Origin: Rhodanobacter sp. FDAARGOS 1247
Lineage (GTDB): Bacteria; Pseudomonadota; Gammaproteobacteria; Xanthomonadales; Rhodanobacteraceae
Assembly: GCF_016889805.1 (NCBI RefSeq)
Contig: NZ_CP069535.1
Coordinates: 3,224,001 to 3,288,000 of the forward strand
DNA length: 64,000 nt
Direction of reading: 5' to 3'
The notes below the pieces were generated by a model that saw only the letters and a list, made by a program, of their open reading frames with translations, was not told the DNA's origin and made no database searches. Numbering within the stretch: position 1 is the first letter of the stretch; every line of letters starts with the position of its first letter. This document shows positions 27,682 to 36,377 of the stretch, piece after piece. Position numbers and translations under genes: made by a program.

Positions 27682-27853
27682 CCTCGACGGGTGCATCCAT
27701 TCATCGAAGCTTACGGATGGGAATGCGTGAATTTTCCGTCGAGCATGCGCTCGCGTATTGCACATCGCACCGGGACACGCGATCTTTGACGTTCGCAGCC
27801 TTCCCCGTCGACCTGACTCGTCGAGGGGTTTTCGTTCCAGTCGAGATCCGTTG

Positions 27854-30253
27854 ATGATGAACAACCCAATCACTTTCCCGTCCGCATTGCTGCTGGAGGG
27901 GGTCGTGGACGGCATCACCAACCACATCGTGCACGGCTGGGCCTGGTTCCCGGATGAACCGGCACGAACGGCCAGCATCGAGGTACGTGCCCACGGTACC
28001 GTGCTGGGCCGCGGCGAGGCCGACACCATGCGTGCCGATCTCGCTGCCGCCGGGAAGCGAAACGGCTACTGCGCCTTTGCGCTTCGTCTGGAGGCCACGT
28101 TGCCCGAACTCGGCACCGCGCTGGAAGTCGTTGCGGTGCAAGCATCCGGCGCCCAGCCACTGGTTGGCAGCCCGGTGGTGATGCCTGCAGCCGCGTCCGC
28201 CGAAAGCAGCGACATCCTGCCCATCCCGTTGCACCGGCCGGGCCTGCACGGTTCGCTGGACCAGTGCGGGCCGGCGCGTATGCGGGGATGGCTGCGCTGG
28301 ACGGACGGCACCCAGGCATCGCCGAACCTGGTACTTCGCGAAGGCAGCCGCGAATGGATGCGGTTTGCGGCCAATCAGTGGCGGCCGGACATCGCCGAAC
28401 TGCATCAGGGCGACGGTTGCTGCGGCTTCGATCAACCGCTTCCGGACGAGCTGCGCGACGACCGTCTGCACGAGCTGCGGTTGTGCCTCGCCGACGAAGA
28501 GGCGTCGCCGCTGGCCATGCCGTTCCGGGCGCTGACCTCGCCTGCTTCGCCGGAGAAACTCGCAAGCCGCGCGAAATTGCCGCCTCCGCTGTCACGCCAG
28601 CCGGTCGCCGACCCGGTCACGCTGTCCATCGTCGTCAACTTCTACAACATGCAGCGTGAAGCGGCGCGCACGCTGACTTCGCTGACCCGCGCCTATCAGG
28701 CCGATTCCGCGGACCTCGATTACGAAGTCCTGTGCATCGACAATGGATCACAACCACCGCTCGACCCTGCCTGGGTGGCCAGCTTTGGCCCGGAATTCCG
28801 GCTGGTCCGGCCAAGCCGCCAGCACGCCTCGCCGTGCGGTGCGCTCAACGAGGCCGCGTTGGCGGCGCGCGGCAGGTATCTGGCGGTGATGATCGATGGC
28901 GCCCACGTACTCAGCCCCGGCATTTTTCGCGAGGCTCGCCAGGCCTGGCGCGAGCATGCCGGCGCGGTGGTCGCGGTGCGCCACTGGTTCATCGGCGGCG
29001 ACCAGCGCTGGCTGACCCTGGTCGGTTACAGCCGCGAACAGGAAGACAAGCTGTTCGAACGCATCCGCTGGCCTCTGAACGGCTATGACCTGTTCCGCAT
29101 CGGCACGCCGATGAGCGAGAACCCCGAGCCCTGGTTCGACGGCCTCAGCGAGAGCAACTGCCTGATGTTGCCCACCGAGTTGTATGACCGCATCGGCGGC
29201 TTCGACGAGGCTTTCGATCAGCCTGGTGGCGGGTTCGCCAATCTCGACCTGTGGCGTCGGACCTGCATGGCTGCCTCCGCACCACTGGTCGCACCCATCG
29301 GCGAGGCCACCTTCCACCAGTTCCACGGCGGCACCACCACCAATGTGGATGACGTGGAAAAGGATTTGCGCGTGCGCGCCTATGCCACGGCCTACCGCAC
29401 GCTGCGCGGCGAAGACTTCGCCATGATCGAGCGGGGCCAGCTCACCTTCCGTGGCCAGCTGCGTTCCGAGTTCGCCACCGGCATGCGCCAGCGCACGCTG
29501 ATGCCGATGCGACTGGGCGTCACCGAGGAAGTGCGCCCGGGCAAGCTGGCCGCCCACTTCGATGACGGCGCCCAGTCGCACCTGCTGTCCGTGTATGCCG
29601 AATGCGGCCTGCAACGCGATGTGCGCTGGCTGGGCCAGCCCACCGGCATGGCGCCGGCCGACCTGAGCAGCGTGCAGGACATCATTCATCAGATCCGGCC
29701 CGATGCCGTGATCGGCGTGGGCGTGGAGCGCGGCCTGATCGCCTATGTCGACAGCGTGCTGCAGGCCGCCGGGATCGGGGCCGCGCGCATCCTGCACGTG
29801 GCGGACGACGCCGTGGCGGCGTCTGCCCGGATCACCGGCTTGGTCGGCACGCCTGCGGATGCCTCCGCCCCGACCGCGGCCCGGCTCTGGGCCGGCACGG
29901 CCGAGACCGTGCTGGTGCTGCACGCCGCCGGCGATGCGGGCCGGTTCAACGGCGCCACCCTGGCAGCGTGGGGGGAGCTGGTCTCCCATCGCTCGTACAT
30001 GATCTGCGTGGGCACGGTGTTCGGCCAACCCTGGCTGGGCTACTCGACGCGGCAGCACTACAAGACCCTGCGCGAGTTCACCGAAGGCAACCCGATGTTC
30101 GTCATCGACCGCAGCTGGACGCGACAGCTGATCACCACCTGCCCCTATGGCTACCTGCGCAAGATCGGCGGCGGCGTCAACGCAGCCAGCTACGATGCCG
30201 CGCTGGACGAGCTCGGCACCGACACGTCCCTGGATCTGGAGAACATGCAATGA
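27854..30253 (+). CDS. GT2 glycosyltransferase with duplicated N-terminal domain and CmcI-like C-terminus
   Basis: A 799-aa protein. The first 240 residues hold two copies of the same putative beta domain: one around GVVDGITNHIVHGWAW to GYCAFALRL, one around GSLDQCGPARMRGWLRW to GCCGFDQPLP. A GT2 domain follows (about 255-460: LSIVVNFYNMQREAARTLTS, LCIDNGSQPP, YDRIGGFDEAFDQPGGG). Residues about 605-790 resemble cephalosporin hydroxylase/rhamnosyl O-methyltransferase proteins (DAVIGVGVERGLI, GYSTRQHYKTL, FVIDRSWTRQLITTCPYGYL) but the metal-binding pattern is not obvious. ATG 27854 or 27857 is the start. The next gene overlaps by four bases. Confidence 0.78.
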   Translation: MMNNPITFPSALLLEGVVDGITNHIVHGWAWFPDEPARTASIEVRAHGTVLGRGEADTMRADLAAAGKRNGYCAFALRLEATLPELGTALEVVAVQASGAQPLVGSPVVMPAAASAESSDILPIPLHRPGLHGSLDQCGPARMRGWLRWTDGTQASPNLVLREGSREWMRFAANQWRPDIAELHQGDGCCGFDQPLPDELRDDRLHELRLCLADEEASPLAMPFRALTSPASPEKLASRAKLPPPLSRQPVADPVTLSIVVNFYNMQREAARTLTSLTRAYQADSADLDYEVLCIDNGSQPPLDPAWVASFGPEFRLVRPSRQHASPCGALNEAALAARGRYLAVMIDGAHVLSPGIFREARQAWREHAGAVVAVRHWFIGGDQRWLTLVGYSREQEDKLFERIRWPLNGYDLFRIGTPMSENPEPWFDGLSESNCLMLPTELYDRIGGFDEAFDQPGGGFANLDLWRRTCMAASAPLVAPIGEATFHQFHGGTTTNVDDVEKDLRVRAYATAYRTLRGEDFAMIERGQLTFRGQLRSEFATGMRQRTLMPMRLGVTEEVRPGKLAAHFDDGAQSHLLSVYAECGLQRDVRWLGQPTGMAPADLSSVQDIIHQIRPDAVIGVGVERGLIAYVDSVLQAAGIGAARILHVADDAVAASARITGLVGTPADASAPTAARLWAGTAETVLVLHAAGDAGRFNGATLAAWGELVSHRSYMICVGTVFGQPWLGYSTRQHYKTLREFTEGNPMFVIDRSWTRQLITTCPYGYLRKIGGGVNAASYDAALDELGTDTSLDLENMQ

Positions 30254-31134
30254 ATCGTTTCTGGCAGCGCTACATCCGTCCGATCTTCGAGACGGTGCAG
30301 CCCCGGCAGATCATGGAGATCGGCGCCGAATACGGCTGGAACACCCGCCAGATCCTGGCCTTCTGCCGTGACAACGGCGCGCATGCCGACATCATCGATC
30401 CGGCGCCGCTGCCGAGCCTGCGCGAGGAACTGGCCAGGTTCGGTCCGGCCGAGTACCGCTTTCTCGCGCTGAAGAGCCTGGCCGCCATTCCGCAACTGGA
30501 AGCACCCGACATCGCGCTGGTGGATGGGGATCACAACTGGGCCACCGTGTTCAGCGAACTCAACCTGCTGCAGGCGCGCGCCGAGCAATGCGGCAAGCTC
30601 CCGCCCATCGTGCTGTGCCACGACGCGGCCTGGCCGTATGCGCGACGCGACATGTATTACAGCCCGGACGACCTCGACGGATGGCAGCGGCACCCCTACA
30701 GCTACAAGGGCATGCTCCCGGACCAGTCCGAACTGACCGAGCAGGGCGTCAACGGCTGGCTGGCGAACGCCACGCATGAGGGCGGGCCACGCAATGGCGT
30801 ACTCACGGCCATCGAGGACTTCATCGCCAGTTCGCCTACCGAATGGAGCCTGCGCAAGCTGCCGTTTTTCAACGGCCTGGCAATCGTGGTGCCGGTGCCG
30901 CGCATGACGCCGGCGCTGCAATCGCTGATCGACGGATTCTTCAGCGGTGACGCCATGCTGGAAGCCAGCAAGGCGCTGGAGTCGGACTGCATCCAGCTGC
31001 GCGCGATGCTGTGCCAGGCGGAGGCCTGCCTGACCCGCCGCACCGAGGCGCTGGAACGCGCCCGCGCGCTGATCGATGCGCAGCAACGGCGCATCGCCCA
31101 GCTGGAGAACCGGGCGATCGCCGGCATCGACTGA
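30250..31134 (+). CDS. SAM-dependent methyltransferase (Methyltransf_24-like) with coiled-coil tail
   Basis: A 294-aa protein with a Rossmann start (QIMEIGAEYGWNTRQILAFC), an acidic ADIIDPAP strand and IALVDGDHNWATVFSELNLL, then VLCHDAAWPYARRDMYY. The last 60 residues are a helical coiled coil (SKALESDCIQLRAML to RRIAQLENRAIAG). It is coupled to the upstream GT gene by an ATGA overlap. Similar proteins occur next to glycan glycosyltransferases; the methylated sugar is unknown. Confidence 0.75.
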   Translation: MNRFWQRYIRPIFETVQPRQIMEIGAEYGWNTRQILAFCRDNGAHADIIDPAPLPSLREELARFGPAEYRFLALKSLAAIPQLEAPDIALVDGDHNWATVFSELNLLQARAEQCGKLPPIVLCHDAAWPYARRDMYYSPDDLDGWQRHPYSYKGMLPDQSELTEQGVNGWLANATHEGGPRNGVLTAIEDFIASSPTEWSLRKLPFFNGLAIVVPVPRMTPALQSLIDGFFSGDAMLEASKALESDCIQLRAMLCQAEACLTRRTEALERARALIDAQQRRIAQLENRAIAGID

Positions 31135-31162
31135 AGCGGCGACCGGTCAGGCCATGCCGCGC

Positions 31163-33253
31163 CTACAGCCGGAGCGGCACCTGGTCGGCGGGATACGCCG
31201 TGGGCGCGAAGAACCATGACTCGATCGCGTAGCGATCCCGGCTGATCGCGGCCGGGATGCCGGTACGGTGCACGAAGAAGTGATCGAACAGCAGGGCGTC
31301 ACCGGGTTCGAATTGGGGCGTCCAGGTGCCACCGGCCCCGGCAACCTGGCGGACCATGTCGGGTCCCACCGACCAGTCGAAGCTGGCGCCATGGCTGCCG
31401 GTGGGCAGGATGCGCTCCACGCGCTGCGGGAGCACCTCGAGGCCGGAAGCCTCGACCCCACAGGACGACAACGCCATCCAGATGTTGAGGCTCCTGATTT
31501 CCGCGCCCATGAACGCGCCGTCCTGGTGCCAGTCCGATGCACGGATGGTGCTGGGCACGCAACGCAAGGTGGATTTGCCTACCGACATCATCGCGGGCTC
31601 GCCGAAATAGTCGGCCACCACCCGGGTGATGCCCCGGCGCTCGAGCAGCTCGGTGAGCTCGTAGAGCATGCGCGGGGAGTCTGCCAGCCAGACACCGCCA
31701 TTGCCCTCGACCCAGGGGCGGGCCACGCCGAGTTCGCAATCGGCGGGCAGCGCCAGGCGGGAGTACCAGGTGTCGGGAAACTCGCCCTGGCCACCATCGT
31801 GCCACGCCTGGCAGGCATCCAGTGAGCGCTTGACGCCATCAGCCAGCATCGCGGCCGTCGCCGTATCGAACAGTCCACGCACCAGCAATGCGCCGTGCTT
31901 GCGGACGCCCGCCGCCACGGTGCGGGCGTCGAGCTCGCCGGCCTGCACTTCGGGAATGCCCTCGACGTGCTCGAAGCGGTCCGCGGCATCTCCTGCCCAG
32001 CGATCGGGCACGGTGGAAACAGGCACCCTGGCCTGGTAGGCCTCGAAGCGGCAGGTCGCGAGGAGACGCTCCAGGCGTGCATCCTGATGCCGGCGACGGA
32101 CAGCGGTCAGACAGGCGATGGCCTCGTCGTGATGTCCCTGCGCCCGGCATGCATCGGCGAAGTTCAACGCCGCATCGGGCGAGTCAGGCGCGTTCATCGG
32201 GAGTTCTCCAGTGGACGGATCCAGTCGTTGTTCGTCGCAGAGGACATCGACGAACCGCCGGCTCTGCGACAGGAAGTCGTTCTCTTCAGGCAACGCGTGG
32301 GGCGAACCGGTGCCGTCCAGCACATGGTGCGAGAAGAGTTCCATGACCCGCCGCACGCCCGGCTCAAGAATGGTGCGGCGGTCCGGCGCGAGGTATTCGC
32401 CGCCACCTGCCGTGATGATTTCGTAGGCAGGAAAGTAGTAGGCCCCGTCCTGCCTCGCCAGGGTCTCCGCCGCCACCCGCAGCACGGACTTGGAATACGT
32501 CGTCGCTGCCAGTACATGCTGCGACTCGGCGGTGGCCGCCAGCGGAACCGGCGAGACGGTCAGGATCAGGCGCAGGCGCGGATTGATCGCGCGCACCTCG
32601 CTGATGAAGGCGCGGAGATCCTCCACTACCTCCTGCACACCCAGATTGACCAGCTCGTGCCGTTCGGCGTCAAAGCGCCCCGCGGCGACACCGGGGCACA
32701 CCGGATAGGCCGCGCCATCGAGGCGGGAAACCCAGCACTCGGTGAGCCCCAGCGTGAACACGAAGACGTCCATTTCCGAGAAGGCGCGGCGAACCGCGGC
32801 AAAATGCTGCCGGCGATCCTCGGTGTACTCGCGCATCGAGCTGAACCCGCCCGGCTGGATCGTGGGCCGGAACGGATCGAACCAGCCACCGTCCTGCTGC
32901 CAGCAATCCTCGACCGGTTGCATCCGCCCGGTCGCCCGTCGCCACAACTGCAGCAACTGGCGCGAGGTGTAGATGTTTCCGTAACGCGCGGCGTAGACGC
33001 CATAGCCATATGTCTCGGCCAGGCTCGCCGGCATCAGCGGATGCGCCGGCTCCGTCTCGAACAGGGCGTAACCTTGGTCGCGCAGGTGACGCGCCACGTG
33101 CTGGGCGAAGCAACTGCCGGCCGTGACGATCTTCGCCTCGCTGCCGATCCGCCAGGGTGGCGGCAAAACAGGATCGATGGCAGCAAGCTCGCGGCCCGCC
33201 ATCGTCCGGCTCCATCGCTGCCGATCCGGCGCGGAAGCATAGGGATGGGTCAC
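31163..33253 (-). CDS. GSCFA-domain protein fused to phytanoyl-CoA dioxygenase-like domain
   Basis: A 696-aa fusion. Residues about 38-310 form a GSCFA domain (KIVTAGSCFAQHVARHL at the front; VFTLGLTECWVSR; LTVSPVPLAAT; YFPAYEI), a family related to SGNH hydrolases. Residues about 445-690 form a PhyH-type Fe(II)/2-oxoglutarate oxygenase with the HxD motif DWHQDGAF, a distal His in FDHFFVHRTGIP and an Arg in ISRDRYAIESWF. GTG 33253 overlaps the stop of the SGNH-like gene (GTGA). It is the last gene of the second wzm/wzt operon. A hydroxylase plus esterase-fold pairing suggests glycan or lipid modification; the substrate is unknown. Confidence 0.8.
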   Translation of the reverse strand: MTHPYASAPDRQRWSRTMAGRELAAIDPVLPPPWRIGSEAKIVTAGSCFAQHVARHLRDQGYALFETEPAHPLMPASLAETYGYGVYAARYGNIYTSRQLLQLWRRATGRMQPVEDCWQQDGGWFDPFRPTIQPGGFSSMREYTEDRRQHFAAVRRAFSEMDVFVFTLGLTECWVSRLDGAAYPVCPGVAAGRFDAERHELVNLGVQEVVEDLRAFISEVRAINPRLRLILTVSPVPLAATAESQHVLAATTYSKSVLRVAAETLARQDGAYYFPAYEIITAGGGEYLAPDRRTILEPGVRRVMELFSHHVLDGTGSPHALPEENDFLSQSRRFVDVLCDEQRLDPSTGELPMNAPDSPDAALNFADACRAQGHHDEAIACLTAVRRRHQDARLERLLATCRFEAYQARVPVSTVPDRWAGDAADRFEHVEGIPEVQAGELDARTVAAGVRKHGALLVRGLFDTATAAMLADGVKRSLDACQAWHDGGQGEFPDTWYSRLALPADCELGVARPWVEGNGGVWLADSPRMLYELTELLERRGITRVVADYFGEPAMMSVGKSTLRCVPSTIRASDWHQDGAFMGAEIRSLNIWMALSSCGVEASGLEVLPQRVERILPTGSHGASFDWSVGPDMVRQVAGAGGTWTPQFEPGDALLFDHFFVHRTGIPAAISRDRYAIESWFFAPTAYPADQVPLRL

Positions 33254-33948
33254 GCCAGTTGCCTCATCTGCGCCAGCACCAGTTCACCGTAAGCATCGTT
33301 CGCATGTGCACCGTCGCCATAGTAGTCGTCAAGCATGAAGCCGTCGGCGTCACTCGTCCCGGCCGGTGCCTCGACAAAAGTCACGCCGTTGCCGCTGCAC
33401 CATGCGCGGAGAATCTGCGAGTGCAGCCGCCACAGCTTGTAGCGCAACGCCGCGGGTGAAATTTCCCTGCAGCGATCCGGAAACATCACCCACGGCACGT
33501 CGGCATGCATGCGCAGGGCGTCGGCCGAGGGCGGTGGCGGCTCGATGTGGAACATCGCCCCGCTGGCCAGCCGGCGAACCTCGCCCATCAGGGTCAGATA
33601 TTCGTCGGTCATGGATTCCAGAATCCGCCTGACCGCAGTGGCCGGCAACACTTCGGCCGCCGGGTCGAGGGCCAGGTCCGGCTGGTCGGGCAGCACGAAA
33701 TCGAAACGCCGCGGATGCACCAGCATGCCAAGCACCACATGCGCCCCGCCACCTACGAAGGAGAACACGGGACCGGCGTGTCCGATCAGCGCCTCGCGGA
33801 TGTCTTCGGCAAATCGCGGCTGGCCGCCATCGTTGACGATCGCCCCGGGCAAGTCCCAGAAGTTGAACGCGCGGAACGGGAGCTCCGCAGCGACGGCGGC
33901 GCGCGTCACGCACGCAAGATGGCTGTGGCCTATGCACAGCAGTGGCAT
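33250..33948 (-). CDS. SGNH-hydrolase-like protein of unknown function
   Basis: A 232-aa cytoplasmic protein. The start LLCIGHSHLACV resembles the first SGNH block (Ser in GHSH), and the end DDYYGDGAHANDAYGELV resembles the Asp-x-x-His block (D...H). A central FVGGGAHVVL could supply the Gly block. It is similar in fold type to the GSCFA domain encoded next, and the stop overlaps that gene's GTG. ATG 33948 with GGAG six bases upstream is preferred over ATG 33984. No specific family is recognised; perhaps an esterase/acyltransferase for the same glycan. Confidence 0.6.
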   Translation of the reverse strand: MPLLCIGHSHLACVTRAAVAAELPFRAFNFWDLPGAIVNDGGQPRFAEDIREALIGHAGPVFSFVGGGAHVVLGMLVHPRRFDFVLPDQPDLALDPAAEVLPATAVRRILESMTDEYLTLMGEVRRLASGAMFHIEPPPPSADALRMHADVPWVMFPDRCREISPAALRYKLWRLHSQILRAWCSGNGVTFVEAPAGTSDADGFMLDDYYGDGAHANDAYGELVLAQMRQLA

Positions 33949-33983
33949 GGACTGCTCCAACCGACAGGCTCCCGACCCGGCCA

Positions 33984-36377
33984 TCAGTGCACCGAAGTAC
34001 CGGCGTGCGCCCGGGGGTATGCGACCTCCTCCGGAAGCGGCGAACCGGGTTCCACCTGGCGCCAGTCACGCGGCGGGAAGGCCAGCGTGAACGGTTCGCC
34101 GCGCAGGGTCAGGTTGGGGTTGTACGCCGGGTCCCGTTCAAGCTCGACACCCCAGCGCTGGCGCATGAAACCCACCTCGCGCTCGAAGCGTGCCTGCTTC
34201 TGCGGCGTGTCTTCGTGCCCCCGCGAGGCGGACTCGTGATGGTACAGCTCCGCGTACGGCGTCCACACGTTGCTGAAACCCGCCCGACGCAGGCGCAGAC
34301 AGAAATCCACGTCGTTGAAGGCCACTTGCAGCGTGGCGTCCAGGCCACCCACCTGCTGGTAGACCTCGCGTCGCACCATCAGACAGGCAGCGGTCACGGC
34401 GCTCATCGCCTGGGCCAGTCGTGCGCGCGCCATCTGTCCCGAGTGCCCGCGCGGCATGCCGCAGTACGGATGCGCCGCGACCCCATGCACCCCCGTCACG
34501 ACCCCTGCATGCTGGATCGTGTCGTTCGGGTAATACAGCATCGCGCCAACCGCGCCCACGTGAGGGCGCATGGCATGGCTGGCCAGTTCCTCCAGCCAGT
34601 CCGGGGTGATCACCTCGATGTCGTTGTTGAGCAGGCACACCAGCGGAGAAGCGCATTCACGCACGGCCTCGTTGTTGATGACCGAATAGTTGAACGGCCG
34701 GTCGTGCGCACGCACGCGTACATTCGGCAGCGCGGCCAGCTGGGCAAAGTAGGCGATCGACGCCGGCTCGACCGACTGGTTGTCGACCACCACGATTTCG
34801 TAGTCCGGATAGGTCGTGTGCCGGAGAATCGATTCCACGCACTGTCGCAGCAGGTCGATCCGGTCCCGCGTCGGCACGATGATGCTGATCCGCGGTGCCG
34901 GCTCGGGCAACGGATGGCGAACCCGGAAAGCTCCATGAATGCCTTCGATCTCGTGCACCTCGGCAGCCTGCCCCTGCCGCGCGAAATGTTCCCGCACCGC
35001 GCGCAGGCCTGCCGTGTGCGCATATCCCTTCTGCTCCACGCCTTGCGCCGTGGAGCCCTCGATGGCGCGCCAGTGATACAGCACCATCGGTATGTGCCCG
35101 ATCTGGTCGGGGCGCAGCTGCTCGCTGCAACGTAGCGCCAGGTCCCAGTCCTGGCTGCCTTCCAGGCCTTCGCGGAACCCGCCCAAGGCGGTCAGCAGCT
35201 CGCGCGAATAGACGCCCAGATGGCTGACGCAGTTATGCCCGCACAGCAGGTCGGGGTTCCAGTCCGGCTTGAAATACGGATCGTAGCGCCTGCCCTCGGC
35301 GTCGATCTTGTCTTCGTCGGAGTAGGCCATCTGCCACTGCGGATGCTCGCGCAGCGCCTCGCTGACCGTGGCGATCGCCTGCGGGTGCAGTTCGTCGTCG
35401 TGATCGAGCAGGATGACATGGTCGCCGGTAGCCAGCGCCAGCGCGCTGTTCGAGGCCGCCGAGATATGCCCGTTGCGCTCGCGCCAGTGGATCCGGATGC
35501 GCGGGTCGCGCGCGGCGTACTCCTCCAGCACGCTGCGAACCTGCGGTTCGCCGGAGGCATCGTCGGCCACGCACAGCTCCCAGTCGGGGCTGGTCTGCGC
35601 CAGCACGCTGTCGAGGCAACGGCGCAACCAGACTTCCGCCGTGTTGTAGGTCGGCAGCAGGATGGAAATCGGCTGACCGCCGGCCCGCGAAGCAGGCGCC
35701 GGCTGCCGGTCGTAGAGTCGAAGCCAGCGCTCGTAGGTCGGTGCCTTGCCGCCGCGCCGGGTATAGCGGCCATGCAGCCAGCTCGCGAAGGCGCGACGAC
35801 CACCGCGCTGGCGCAACTCGGCCCAGGCTTCGCGCCGGAGAGCACCGACCTGCCCGCCCTGCGCTTCGTGTGCTTCCGACACCGAACGCCACATGTGCCA
35901 GCTGGCCGCGATGCGGCCCAGTCGCACCAGGCTCATGTTCCGCGCGCGCAGCCTGCATGGCTGGCCGGCCGGATCCAGCCGCAGGCGATGGATGTCGTGC
36001 GTCAGCAACACCACGCCGCTGTGCCGCCTCCTGCCGGGGTCGAAGAAGCCCAGGCGCAGCGACCAGTCCTCATGCATGCCCCATCCATAGTCGAAGTACA
36101 ACGTCGGCTCCAGCCGGTCGCCATCCAGATCTTCCAGCTCGATGGACAGCAGGTACCAGCCCGCCCGGACCGGGAAGCGCTGACTCACGCACTCGAACTG
36201 GGGGTCGTTGCCATCGGATTGCCAGCCGTCCGGCACTCCCTCGACCGGCCGCAACTGATGCAGCGGACGCAGCGAGATGGCGGGCCCGTGCAGATGCCGC
36301 AATGCTCGGCGCAGGCGCCGCAACACCCTGCGCAGCAAGCCGCCACGTTCGATCGGGGGTTCGCCGCCGGGGATCAT
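33984..36377 (-). CDS. Double GT2 glycosyltransferase
   Basis: A 797-aa protein with an N-terminal domain of about 230 residues that I do not recognise, followed by two GT2 domains. The first (about 236-440) has ISILLPTYNTAEVW, VADDASGE, HISAASNSALALATGD, LLDHDDELHP and YSDEDKID. The second (about 500-720) has ISIIVPTRDRIDLL, VVVDNQSVEP, NYSVINNEAV, LLNNDIEVITPDW and FNDVDFCLRL. Two catalytic sites in one chain suggest that it adds two different linkages of a repeat unit. The ATGA overlap with the upstream methyltransferase gene shows tight coupling in the wzm2 operon. Confidence 0.88.
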   Translation of the reverse strand: MIPGGEPPIERGGLLRRVLRRLRRALRHLHGPAISLRPLHQLRPVEGVPDGWQSDGNDPQFECVSQRFPVRAGWYLLSIELEDLDGDRLEPTLYFDYGWGMHEDWSLRLGFFDPGRRRHSGVVLLTHDIHRLRLDPAGQPCRLRARNMSLVRLGRIAASWHMWRSVSEAHEAQGGQVGALRREAWAELRQRGGRRAFASWLHGRYTRRGGKAPTYERWLRLYDRQPAPASRAGGQPISILLPTYNTAEVWLRRCLDSVLAQTSPDWELCVADDASGEPQVRSVLEEYAARDPRIRIHWRERNGHISAASNSALALATGDHVILLDHDDELHPQAIATVSEALREHPQWQMAYSDEDKIDAEGRRYDPYFKPDWNPDLLCGHNCVSHLGVYSRELLTALGGFREGLEGSQDWDLALRCSEQLRPDQIGHIPMVLYHWRAIEGSTAQGVEQKGYAHTAGLRAVREHFARQGQAAEVHEIEGIHGAFRVRHPLPEPAPRISIIVPTRDRIDLLRQCVESILRHTTYPDYEIVVVDNQSVEPASIAYFAQLAALPNVRVRAHDRPFNYSVINNEAVRECASPLVCLLNNDIEVITPDWLEELASHAMRPHVGAVGAMLYYPNDTIQHAGVVTGVHGVAAHPYCGMPRGHSGQMARARLAQAMSAVTAACLMVRREVYQQVGGLDATLQVAFNDVDFCLRLRRAGFSNVWTPYAELYHHESASRGHEDTPQKQARFEREVGFMRQRWGVELERDPAYNPNLTLRGEPFTLAFPPRDWRQVEPGSPLPEEVAYPRAHAGTSVH

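Noticed and set aside
31839..32150. Small minus-strand frame inside the GSCFA-PhyH gene
   Set aside because: Pro/Arg-rich shadow of the real frame.
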